Source: Saccharomycopsis malanga (lineage: Eukaryota > Ascomycota > Saccharomycetes > Ascoideales > Saccharomycopsidaceae). Taken from it: a stretch of DNA of 64,000 nucleotides. Positions 10,715-19,875 of this stretch are shown piece after piece. A program made the translations under genes and the position numbers. Location: contig CP025321.1 of assembly GCA_004014935.1 (NCBI GenBank), positions 1,178,001 through 1,242,000 of the forward strand, in the 5' to 3' direction. Every line of letters begins with the position of its first letter. Position 1 is the first letter of the stretch. The notes under the pieces were generated by a model. It was not told where the DNA came from, searched no databases, and saw only the letters and a program-made list of their open reading frames with translations.

Positions 10715-12454
10715 ATGGCACTTCTCAGGATAGTTGTTGAAAACACGCATTATTATAAGGATATAATACATATTGTGGTCCGAACTGGCTTGATTCCGCT
10801 GACTTTAACCAATCTTCTGAATTCTTGGGCTGTTGAAGATACTGGAGATGTGCTTTTGGCCTTCTTATGGGTTGTGAAAGAGCTATTACACATTGTTCCT
10901 TGTGTTTTGGGTCAGATGGGTTTAATGTATTATGAGCCTATTGAGAAGCTACGACGTGAAAGAATCGAAGCTGTGAGCCGGGAGAAAACATATTATGGCA
11001 AACTGAATAAAGAGATTACAATTTTGTTTAATATGGCAATCAAGATCGTGAATGATCACAGTAGAGAAATGTACCAAACTTTGATAGTGCATTTAAATTC
11101 CCGGTTGAAAAGAGCACAAGAATTGTTAAATCTTTGGAACTTGACAAGACAAACCGAAAAGCAATTGTTACATTATCCAAAGTGTTTTCTGTTAGTTACA
11201 TTCAATAGTATGTTTGGTTTAAACTCAAAAGATAAAGAACCAAACGAAGAACAAGTAAAACCAACAAGAAGAGTCAAAAGAAAAATTGTTGGAGCCAAAG
11301 ATTTGCCGTCAACAAAGCTAACTTCAATTATTTTGAAAGATGACACTGATTTTGCTTTGGAAGACACTTTTATAAAGTCAAAAAGTCCAGAAGCAATTGT
11401 TACGCTGGAAAATGTTTATGAAGAACAAAAACAAATGCTTTCATCCACATCATTGCCCAGTTCTTTCCATTATGGTCATAAAAGCAATGGCGAAGGGCAA
11501 TCGTTTCAGACAGCATTGAAAGAAAAACTTTGTAAAGATCTGAACAAAAGTGCTACTTGTAGAGTAGATTTCAAGTATCCAAAAGCAGTGGAAACAGATT
11601 CAAAACAATCAAAGAAACCCAGAAATAGTGATGATCCTTTCTATGATAAAGTGAGAAAAGCAATAGTGACAACTATGCAAAAGAAGGGTTTTGATGATGG
11701 CTCTTTAGGACCTGTTATGGTACGTCTTTGTTGGCATTGTTGTGCCACTTATGATAAAGCTACTGGAACAGGAGGGTCGAATGGAGCTACAATAAGATTT
11801 GAACCAGAAAGCAGCGATACTGGAAACACCGGGCTGATAACAGCAATTACTGCTCTTGAAAAGGTCAAACAACAGTTTCCTAAAGTCACATATGCTGATT
11901 TGTATACATTGGCAGGGGTGACAGCGATAGAGGCTATGGGAGGCCCAAAAATCGAATGGAGACCAGGAAGAATGGATTGCACTGATGATCGGTATGTGCC
12001 ACCAAATGGTAGATTACCAATTGGTTCGAAAGACTCGGAACATATACGGGAGGTGTTTTACAGAATGGGTTTCAACGACCAAGAAATTGTGTGTTTAATG
12101 GGAACACACACATTGGGCCGAACACACAATTATTATTCTGGATGGGAAGGTAAATGGACAGATGAGCCCACACGATTTGATAATGAGTTCTACAAGTTGC
12201 TTTTGAATGACAAGTGGGAAGTTGGCCATGTTCCTGAGACCGGAAACCGCCAATACTACAATTCCAGAGACCATGCCATGATGATGCTCCAAACAGATAT
12301 GGAAATGAAATTCAATCCAGACTTTTTGAAATGGGTCAAGATTTACGCAAAAGATAAAGACAGATACTTTGAAGACTATTCAAAGGTGTTCGCAAAACTG
12401 CTGGAGCTGGGGCTCGAAAGAAATGAAGATGGAATTGCTATAAAGAAACGATAG
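10715..12454 (+). CDS. Cytochrome-c-peroxidase-like haem peroxidase with long unknown N-terminal region
   Basis: The C-terminal 270 residues are a class I haem peroxidase. They show the distal site VRLCWHCCATYDK (Arg, Trp, His), GGSNGATIRF, GRMDC, the proximal histidine in MGTHTLGRTH, YSGWEGKW with the tryptophan that carries the radical in Ccp1, and TD for the His-bonding aspartate. The enzyme would reduce hydrogen peroxide. It looks more like the fungal 'putative haem-binding peroxidase' group than Ccp1 itself. The first 300 or so residues are unlike any peroxidase leader I know: a hydrophobic segment (about 35-75), a helical stretch, then a basic and serine-rich linker. The start used is the ATG at 10715. 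The gene has ten or so CTG codons, far more than its neighbours. Confidence 0.85.
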   Translation: MALLRIVVENTHYYKDIIHIVVRTGLIPLTLTNLLNSWAVEDTGDVLLAFLWVVKELLHIVPCVLGQMGLMYYEPIEKLRRERIEAVSREKTYYGKLNKEITILFNMAIKIVNDHSREMYQTLIVHLNSRLKRAQELLNLWNLTRQTEKQLLHYPKCFLLVTFNSMFGLNSKDKEPNEEQVKPTRRVKRKIVGAKDLPSTKLTSIILKDDTDFALEDTFIKSKSPEAIVTLENVYEEQKQMLSSTSLPSSFHYGHKSNGEGQSFQTALKEKLCKDLNKSATCRVDFKYPKAVETDSKQSKKPRNSDDPFYDKVRKAIVTTMQKKGFDDGSLGPVMVRLCWHCCATYDKATGTGGSNGATIRFEPESSDTGNTGLITAITALEKVKQQFPKVTYADLYTLAGVTAIEAMGGPKIEWRPGRMDCTDDRYVPPNGRLPIGSKDSEHIREVFYRMGFNDQEIVCLMGTHTLGRTHNYYSGWEGKWTDEPTRFDNEFYKLLLNDKWEVGHVPETGNRQYYNSRDHAMMMLQTDMEMKFNPDFLKWVKIYAKDKDRYFEDYSKVFAKLLELGLERNEDGIAIKKR

Positions 12455-12678
12455 TTAGTTTGGTAATATAAATTGTATTGTTTTTTGTATTACCTCTTTG
12501 AGTAGTTGTATTCAGATCGGGGCGATTACTGTTTTAAGTAACATACCCATAGTCATGGAGCCATCGTATTTCAATTTTCATATTAAGCGCTAATTGGAAA
12601 TGTATTGTTTAGGCAACGATGGAGTCTGTAGAACATTGCACGAGTATTAGAATTAGTTAGTTGGATGTGGCACTGATA

Positions 12679-14310
12679 ATGGAGTTGACAACAACCGATT
12701 TGAAGCATTTGTTTGTCAGTTGGATGGAAGAAGCTGCAATCCAAGCAGCAATAAAAAACTCAAGATCAGCATTAGGACTTAATCAAGCATTAGACAATTT
12801 AAAAAAGTATAAGGAGCCCATACAGGGTCCGAAAGATCTTCTCAAGATCCTGAACATAGGCGACAAAAGAGTAGAGTTTTTAAAGAAGAAATTACTGCAG
12901 TACTGCCGTGTGGAAGGATACAATATTCCCAGAGAGTTCAAAACACCTGATGTAGCACAGCGGCGTGATTTGTATTGTAGTAGTCAAGACTCACCCTTGA
13001 AAGAAAAGCAGAGACCGGCCAAGAAAACTCGAAAGTACGTGCCAGCAAAACGGTCTGGCGGATACGCCATATTGATAGTGTTGGCAAAGTACGACAGAGA
13101 AAGGCATGGTCTCACCAAGGATGAGATCACCAGTAAGGCTGGGCCGTATTGTGATAAAAGTTTCAGTAGTAATCCGTCTACAAAGGCGTTCTATTCTGCG
13201 TGGAACTCTAATAAGACCTTAATATCCCGAGGGCTTGTTAAAGGCACAGGCAGGCCCATGCATTTTTACTTAACCGACGAAGGGCTAGAGTTGGCAGACG
13301 TCTTGTTGAGATCCGAGGAGGGTTCAGACGTTGTAGGTGGTTGTAAGCGTCCAAACGACTTTATAAACGAAAGCGATAAACGTTTGAAAAGTAACAGTGG
13401 GGCCTCAGAACCTGTTGAGGGTTTCTCCACATGGCAATCTAAGGACTTTGAAATAGTATTGGTGATCGACAATAGAGAAATAAGGTCCAAAAGTGAACGA
13501 GACTTTTTCTACTCTAAACTAACCCAGCTCGAGATCACAGTAGATACCAGGCCTCTAGCAGTGGGCGATTGTCTTTGGATTGCCCGAAATAAAACCACAA
13601 GGCAAGAGATTGTATTGGATTTCATATTGGAAAGAAAAAGATTGGACGACTTGATAAGTTCAATCAAAGACGGGCGTTTTTTCGAACAGAAAGCCAGACT
13701 TTCTCACACAGGAATGAATCATGTATATTATCTTGTAGAAGAACAATCAAGTTCAGATGTTGGCAGTTTCGGCGAGTCAATCAAAACAGGAATCTCCACC
13801 GTTATTGTGGGGAGCAAGTACTTTGTCAAACGTTGTAGAGATGCCGATGACACCGTCGCGTTTCTACACTTGTTGACAAAACGTATTGAATCGTATTATT
13901 ACTCAAAAAACATTGTAGCTTTGAAAGTGCGGAATCTCAAAGGACAAGCAGATTACAAAATTGCTCTACAAGACTTGCGCAAACAATATGGTCATCTGGA
14001 ATGCTTCTTTAGTTTTGAAACTTTCCAAACCATGTTGAACAAGAGCAGTTTGGTGACCGTCAAGGAGCTTTACGTGAAAATGTTGATGTCAACTAGAGGC
14101 GTTAGTCTAGACAAGGCATTGGTGATACAGAAACATTTTCCAACGCCCAAGAAACTAATTCAAGCTTACATGGAATTGGGGGATGACGAAAAACAAAAGA
14201 AGCTGTTGCTAAAAGTGGCCACAGCAAATGAGATTGGCCACAAAGCTTTGGGACCAAAACTTTCGGAAAAGTTGTACCAAAGTTGGGGAAAGTTGCAGTA
14301 TGACGGGTAG
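12679..14310 (+). CDS. MUS81: Crossover junction endonuclease Mus81
   Basis: Mus81 is the catalytic half of the Mus81-Mms4 structure-selective nuclease that cuts branched recombination and replication intermediates. The product has an N-terminal helix-hairpin-helix-like region (about 35-80), a winged-helix segment (about 115-210), and the XPF/ERCC4 nuclease core with VIDNREIRSKSERDFF and the catalytic ERKRLDDL motif. A C-terminal helix-hairpin-helix (MLMSTRGVSLDKALVIQKHF) follows. The ATG at 12679 gives 543 residues. Its CTG codons lie at positions that are variable in the family. Confidence 0.93.
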   Translation: MELTTTDLKHLFVSWMEEAAIQAAIKNSRSALGLNQALDNLKKYKEPIQGPKDLLKILNIGDKRVEFLKKKLLQYCRVEGYNIPREFKTPDVAQRRDLYCSSQDSPLKEKQRPAKKTRKYVPAKRSGGYAILIVLAKYDRERHGLTKDEITSKAGPYCDKSFSSNPSTKAFYSAWNSNKTLISRGLVKGTGRPMHFYLTDEGLELADVLLRSEEGSDVVGGCKRPNDFINESDKRLKSNSGASEPVEGFSTWQSKDFEIVLVIDNREIRSKSERDFFYSKLTQLEITVDTRPLAVGDCLWIARNKTTRQEIVLDFILERKRLDDLISSIKDGRFFEQKARLSHTGMNHVYYLVEEQSSSDVGSFGESIKTGISTVIVGSKYFVKRCRDADDTVAFLHLLTKRIESYYYSKNIVALKVRNLKGQADYKIALQDLRKQYGHLECFFSFETFQTMLNKSSLVTVKELYVKMLMSTRGVSLDKALVIQKHFPTPKKLIQAYMELGDDEKQKKLLLKVATANEIGHKALGPKLSEKLYQSWGKLQYDG

Positions 14311-14591
14311 GATTGGTAATCTAAAATGTAGAATCTTTTTAGTCAAAAGGTATTATCATGTAGATGACAAAATAAGAAAGTGAAACAATAATAATTATCC
14401 ATGATTATTATAAGGTATACTACTGAGGATTTAATTCATAAACAACTGACATTCAACTTTCTACAATAAAAGTTGCCATGAACACGACTTTTCAGTGCAA
14501 TATTTATTTCGAACAAGTTTTTTAAATTGGAAAACAAAAAGAAAAAAAAAATTTATAATATACATTTTTGATGGTTTCCCAAGAATCAAAT

Positions 14592-15107
14592 TCATAAAGC
14601 CCCCAAATAATCTTCCTTAATACTACCAATGGCATAGATTTCGTTAACATCAGTTCTAGTACCTACAAGTTTCAATCTGATTCTGCTTCCTTTCTCGATA
14701 ATCTGATCTTCAGATTCATAAGCAGGAGGGTTGGAGTTTGGATTGAAATGCATGTCGCTTGGCACCAAATGTTTGGAGATAAACACCGATAACGGGCCAG
14801 CATCAGCAATAACACCCATTTTGGTTACACTATTGACAACAGCATCCATAACTTCACCTTTGAATGGTTTCCAAACCACTGCTCTGTATTTGACTTCGAA
14901 TTCGGCAGCACCAGATTGCGGTATAACCCTTCCTTTACCAACATCTATTTTCATGGAGTCCAACACACACACAATGTAACCAAACTGACCAGTACATGTT
15001 CCTTCGACATCAGTAAGCAACTTGTCGCGTAAATACTGATTCATCTGCGGTCCAAAGTACGATGGATGCAACTGTAAATTGAGCGAAAGATCCTTAATAA
15101 AGAACAT
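14592..15107 (-). CDS. RPB7: RNA polymerase II subunit Rpb7
   Basis: Rpb7 pairs with Rpb4 to form the polymerase II stalk. The product is 171 residues, exactly the size of the S. cerevisiae protein. It starts [11 protein letters not shown] and ends [12 protein letters not shown], with the central [14 protein letters not shown] joining the tip and OB-fold (S1-like) halves. An in-frame extension upstream to 15182 is open, but the family start at 15105-15107 is clear. No intron is seen. Confidence 0.97.
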   Translation of the reverse strand: MFFIKDLSLNLQLHPSYFGPQMNQYLRDKLLTDVEGTCTGQFGYIVCVLDSMKIDVGKGRVIPQSGAAEFEVKYRAVVWKPFKGEVMDAVVNSVTKMGVIADAGPLSVFISKHLVPSDMHFNPNSNPPAYESEDQIIEKGSRIRLKLVGTRTDVNEIYAIGSIKEDYLGAL

Positions 15108-15569
15108 AATGCTTATTGATTTTGTTATAAATCCAGATACCAGGTAAGCTGAAATTCGCCGTATAAACAACTGGCACAACAAGGAAGAGCAATGGGTGTT
15201 TGGCTATATCTCCAAAGGCTTTAGATACACACAACACACACACACACACTTCAGCCTTTTAATGATTTAATGGTGTAGTGTTGATTCATTCCCGTTTTAA
15301 TTTTTCAGATTATAGCGTGGTGTAGGGATGTCTTGGTTGAAGTATATATACAGTTGTTATGGTATGAGAAGGCATGATTACCAGCTTATATCGAGCCATT
15401 ATTGTGAATGTTTGTTAATTTTACTTGATTGATGTCTATCTGCTTTAATTTTATCACCGAGGACAACCTTTTATAACGGTAATATAAGCATGTTACTTTC
15501 CTTATGTATGAGAGGGTGAGAAACCCCTTGGAATACCAAAATACCAACACCTATCTAATTGAAAGATGA

Positions 15570-15725
15570 TAATAATATATTTCGAGCCCAGTAAATATCA
15601 GTTTCGTATATACGTGCTATCATATATTTCGAGCCCAGTACATGTCAATCTCGTATATATGTGCTATGACTTGGTAAAACCTATTAATGTACTGTTGATC
15701 ATAATATTCTCTCCCTTGAGTCTGT
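15570..15725 (-). repeat. F1 repeat, partial, with duplicated 3' end
   Basis: The F1 3' end ATATTTCGAGCCCAGTA plus GTATATACG occurs twice in tandem (15577-15612 and 15626-15661). It is followed by the ACTTGGTAAAACC body block and a shortened rest. The tRNA-like head is missing or unrecognisable. Confidence 0.75.
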
Positions 15726-15989
15726 TGGGTCTTTGTTTTTCTTGTTTGAAAAGTAAATACCTTTATGCTAAATATTTTGGTTTTCGGGGACCTTTGTATT
15801 CCCAGCTTCTTCCACAATTGTTCATTCTACTAGCAGCGCATAAACCTTCTCATACAAGACTCCTTTGGAAACTTCTTAGCTCCCTGTGGCCCTATTTTCC
15901 CTGTTCATACGTCGTACAAAGATTGGCCATATTATTTACCAAAGTGTACTGTTGCAAAATAAAGATAGTCTGTCTTACTGGCAAACATA

Positions 15990-16305
15990 TGTCTATATGT
16001 AATGCCTTACTATTGCCCTGTGGCCAAGTTGGTAAGCCTATCATGCGCCACCATGCGCCACGCAAAACAAGTGTGGCGTTCCTCACTTTGATTTTTTGGA
16101 CTCGATTCCCGCTCTTGACGTTTTGAAGTAACTCCAAATGTTTTATTGATTTACTTAATAATGAGAAAGTATCATTCTGTCGACAATAACACATAATATG
16201 TTAAAAATCAACAATTTCGCCCTTTATAGATATCTATTTTAACGTTGTTCCGTAGTTTCCGATTGCTGGTCACCAACTTTGCACTTTTTGAGGTGTTTTA
16301 CTGAA
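15990..16305 (+). repeat. F2 repeat copy A (tRNA-headed, shortened body)
   Basis: The head reads TGTGGCCAAGTTGG with GCGCCA...GTGGCG pairing, then CTCGATTCCCGCTCTTGACG, shared with the F2 copies at 18829, 53503 and 58090. Body similarity continues through AGAAAGTATCATTCTGT and a TTGTTCCGTAGTTTCCGATTG block to about 16300. Confidence 0.75.
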
Positions 16306-16409
16306 ATTGTTATTATAACAACAAGTTTTTTTAGGGCTAAGAAAGGTATGGGCTTTTATAGGGTGAATGGAGACCATGACACTAGGTGTAACTATTTTAA
16401 TAATAACTT

Positions 16410-16512
16410 GAGCCCAGTACATGTGTAGCTGTTTTAAATATGGCTTGAGCCCAGTGCATATGTAGCTATTTTGATAATATCTTGTATTGAGCCCAGCACA
16501 TATATGGGTAAA
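16410..16512 (-). repeat. Three degenerate F1 3'-end units
   Basis: TTGAGCCCAGTACAT, TTGAGCCCAGTGCAT and TTGAGCCCAGCACAT recur at roughly 40-bp spacing. They look like a decayed tandem of the F1 3' terminus. Confidence 0.6.
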
Positions 16513-17156
16513 TTGTAAAATTCAGCTTATTTAGTTGCTATAGACTTGATAAGACCTTGTTAGCAAAGATTTTTATTTATTATAATTTACAGGCTCTTGA
16601 CTAGTATAGAACACTTTAAAACTTTACTTTCAATAAATCACCATCATAGCTCACATTGTTTCAATATAAACTTTAATATGGTTACAATTACCATGACATA
16701 TGTTGTATCTTTCCAGATTTGCAGCCACATTATATCCACTCAGAACTTACATTATTAGCTCTAATATTTTTGCTTCTTTTCCCCGGTAATATCCTTCAAC
16801 TTTCTTAATTCAACACATTCTACCGTTAGAAAACGCTAATACAAATCTTTATTTTATTAGATCAACTACAGTATCGCATTTTTATATCAGTTTGACTACT
16901 TTCTATAGACATAAAGAATCTCTCAATTACATCTATAGTATAAAAAAAACACATTTCTACTACAGTACTAAACTCCTTTGCCCATCATCATCCTTATAGT
17001 ATTCAGCCGTCCCCATATTTATAGTGCGATGTACGGATGTGTTCATAGTGAAAAATTATGCTGCGAACTTTCCTGATTCTTAACGGAGTTATACACAGAA
17101 TAGTATTGACTTCAATACCTATTCTGTATTGAAATTTTATTAAATCTAGGCCGAAT

Positions 17157-17731
17157 ATGTCTCAGAAGATTGGAAGAGTATGTCATAGTATAGTGGAAGC
17201 TAAAATGGGCAAAAAAAGCCTTTTTTTGGATAGAGCGCCTTTATGTGAAAATTCTTACTAACATAGCAGACTGGAATAGCATTTGCCAGACTTTGGCATC
17301 ATGTGGATGTTGCAAAGGACGAGAGAACACTAGGTAGACTCGCATCTGCTATAGCTGTTACTCTCATGGGAAAACACAAGCCAGTGTATCATCCAACCAC
17401 TGACTGTGGAGATTATGTTGTAGTCACCAATTGCACACAGTTGCAGGTGCTGGGTAATAAGTTCCAACAGAAGACATATTGGTCTCACAGTACAAAACCG
17501 GGCCAATTGAAATTGGTACCGATGGACCGTATGGCAGCTAACAAAGGTTTTGGAGAGCTCTTGAGAAAAGCCGTAAGCGGCATGTTGCCAAAAAATAAGC
17601 TTAGAAAGGTCAGATTGGACCGTTTGAAAGTGTTTGAAGATGCCGAGAATCCGTATAAACAGAATCTTGTCGCCCACTGGGACCAGCAGGCACAGGTTCA
17701 GAGAATTCTCAAGGAACAGTCCAAGGAGTAG
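17157..17731 (+). CDS. MRPL23: Mitochondrial ribosomal protein uL13m, one intron
   Basis: This is a large-subunit mitochondrial ribosomal protein. Exon 1 (17157-17177) encodes MSQKIGR and exon 2 (17267-17731) continues [19 protein letters not shown], matching yeast Mrpl23 from its first residue. The conserved core [22 protein letters not shown] and [14 protein letters not shown] is intact. The 89-nt intron (17178-17266) has a GTATGT donor and a TACTAAC branch four bases from the TAG acceptor. The spliced product is 161 residues, against 163 in S. cerevisiae. Confidence 0.95.
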
Positions 17732-18828
17732 CTTAGTTGTTTTATATAGACAGAGTGCATGTAAATATATTTAAGTGGTTTGAAAAGTGATGATGTTGTA
17801 AGTGGGTTGTATACTGTATATTTCAACATTAATATGAAAAGTGGGCTGTATATTGTGTATTTTCAAAACTAATATAAAAAGTGGTCCATTTTTATACGCT
17901 TCGAGCAAAGTTTTGAATGTAGGAAATTAAACATTTGCACTGTCTGGTGTAACAATAGTAAATTACATGATTGACGTTCAAGTTTGAATAGTGATTTGGT
18001 AAGGAAGTGAAAAGCGAAAACAGATAAACTTTGGTGTTTACAAGAATGAAATATTTGCCAAACGGAATCTGAAGAAAAATCAATAGAAATCAGAGGTAGC
18101 AGTATCTACCGTTTAAGTTGACTTTCAGAATACAGCTATACAATAGATAAATAGTTTTGAAATGCCAGTTTTCATTATAATAAGTATTTGGGTATCATGA
18201 GGCCTGAAATATTGGTATATTGAGGTGCACTGACATTTAGATTGGCAAATAATATTGGCACCCTTCCATATTGTAAACTTTTCACAACTAACTTGTATCG
18301 ATATTGACTATGAAACTTGAAAAGATATTAACAAAACACAACGAAACTTGAGTAAGTGCAACTGCCCGAAACATTGGTCCAGGAATTACGCAATATATAA
18401 TATAGACAGGTGGTTGCAATATCTATGGAAACACCCATATACATCCTGCTCTGAGTAACCTTTTATTGCACTATACTTACTGATCATACATAACATACTT
18501 TTATTTTATTCGACTCGCTTATTGAGATAAAGTGTTGTTGATAGGATTACAATTGATTTGATTCCCAACATAGACATTTAATAAAAGTATTGTCTGCCTT
18601 CAATTTTATAACCATTACCTTGCCACAACTGTTTATCACTATCAATAACATATCCATCTCAACTAATGGTTGATGTGTGTTTTTCTAATATTTTCCACAA
18701 CAATATTGCTCACATAGACTACTCAATAAACCTTTTAGTTCTGCTTACACATTTGGCAAAAAATGGGCATGCTAAATGCTAAAATATACTCACGAAAAGT
18801 AGAGATATTTCCTTTTTTCAATAACAAT

Positions 18829-19312
18829 ATGCCTATATGTAGTCCCTAACTGTTGCCAAGTGGCCAAGTTGGTCGAGGCATGCGCCACGCAAAATAGTGC
18901 AGAAAACAATTGTGGCGTTCCTCACTTTGGGTTTTGGTACTCGATTCGCGCTGTTGACGTTTTGGAGTAATCATGAAACGTTTTATTGGGTTAAATCAGT
19001 GCAATACTGGCTGTTTTAATTTGAAAAAAAGTACCCTACAATTTTGAATTTTTTTGCAACATCTTGGTACAATTTTTAGTAAAAAAATATTAGATTTGCG
19101 AATAAATATTCGATATAAGGGAAAAATGCAAAGTTTTGACAAAAAGCTGATTCTTTTGAATGTGCTTTAAAAGACTTTCTTTATTTTTCGACATTATTCC
19201 ATAATTTTTAATTGCTTTCAATTTTATTTGTGTTTCCTCCAGGATTTAAATGTGCTTTTATTTCAAAGAAATGCGTATCTCAAGAGCTAGAAAAAGAATT
19301 ATTTATTACAAC
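18829..19312 (+). repeat. F2 repeat copy B (internally shortened)
   Basis: The head GTGGCCAAGTTGG, GCGCCACGCAAAATAGTGCAG and GTACTCGATTCGCGCTGTTGACG is almost identical to copies at 53503 and 58090. The body starts with the shared AAACGTTTTATTG and GAATAAATATTCGATATAA motifs. It then skips part of the long copy and rejoins it for GGATTTAAATGTGCTTTTATT and GTATCTCAAGAGCTA. Confidence 0.85.
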
Positions 19313-19494
19313 ACGCAATAAAATCAATGTAAATTCTTGTTCCTTAATAGATGATTGGAATTTATAGAGCTTGTCACCTGTACAAGTTGTCCAACAGTTT
19401 ATATCTTTTGATTTTCACCAAGTATTTTTGTTACTTGTGAATTTGAATAAAAACAGTGTGCTGGAACTATAGGAGATATTGTTATTATTATCAT

Positions 19495-19800
19495 TTATAT
19501 CTTATATTTCAAGGCCAGTAATTATCAGTTTCGTATATACGAGCCATAGGCTTTGGTCTATGTCGTGTTTTGAACAATTACTGCCTTGCCTTTTCTTCTT
19601 CTCGGAAAGTGCTATCTGAATTATTTTGCCAGGTCTTCTTCTCTTTTTAGACAGTACTATTTGCTGAGTCATACCCAGCGACCACCAATATAATAGTAAT
19701 AAAATTTTTTAGGCCATTTTCTTTTCTTAGAGAATGCTATTTGCTAAAATATTTTGCCAGGACCACTGGCCACTGCCCAGCAACCACTACTAATATTCAT
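19495..19800 (-). repeat. F1 repeat, divergent, possibly two nested copies
   Basis: It begins with CTTATATTTCAAGGCCAGTA and GTATATACG. Two successive head-like pieces follow (CTTCTTCTCGGAAAGTGCTAT, then TTTTCTTAGAGAATGCTAT), each ending near CAGCGACCACC or CAGCAACCACT. This suggests an insertion of one F1 into another or a partial duplication. Confidence 0.65.
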
Positions 19801-19875
19801 AATTACCATTATCATTTATTAACTGTCAAAATACAAAAAGATACAAATCGCACACCTAATTGGGCCCCCAGATGA

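Larger units (their letters stand above)
15108..17156. other. Two-kilobase gene-free region with repeat copies
   Basis: This spacer holds a (CA)n stretch at about 15226-15249, an F1 copy, an F2 copy and a cluster of F1 3'-end units (annotated separately). The rest, including 16520-17000, is AT-rich MRPL23 upstream sequence. The one sizeable open frame here runs across the repeats and is not a gene. Confidence 0.6.
17732..19875. other. Gene-free region between convergent MRPL23 and RPB2
   Basis: Between 17732 and 18828 I see only AT-rich sequence, with GTGGGCTGTATA-type short repeats at 17800-17860. An F2 copy and an F1 copy fill most of 18829-19800. No coding region is supported. Confidence 0.6.

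Noticed and set aside
12398-12409. CTG read as leucine in this genome
   Set aside because: The peroxidase favours it, but RRP5, two GCN2 sites, MoaA and the near absence of CTG elsewhere favour serine; kept as an open conflict.
15566-16126. 186-codon plus-strand frame
   Set aside because: It crosses an F1 copy and the F2 head, has no conserved features and is not expected to be translated.
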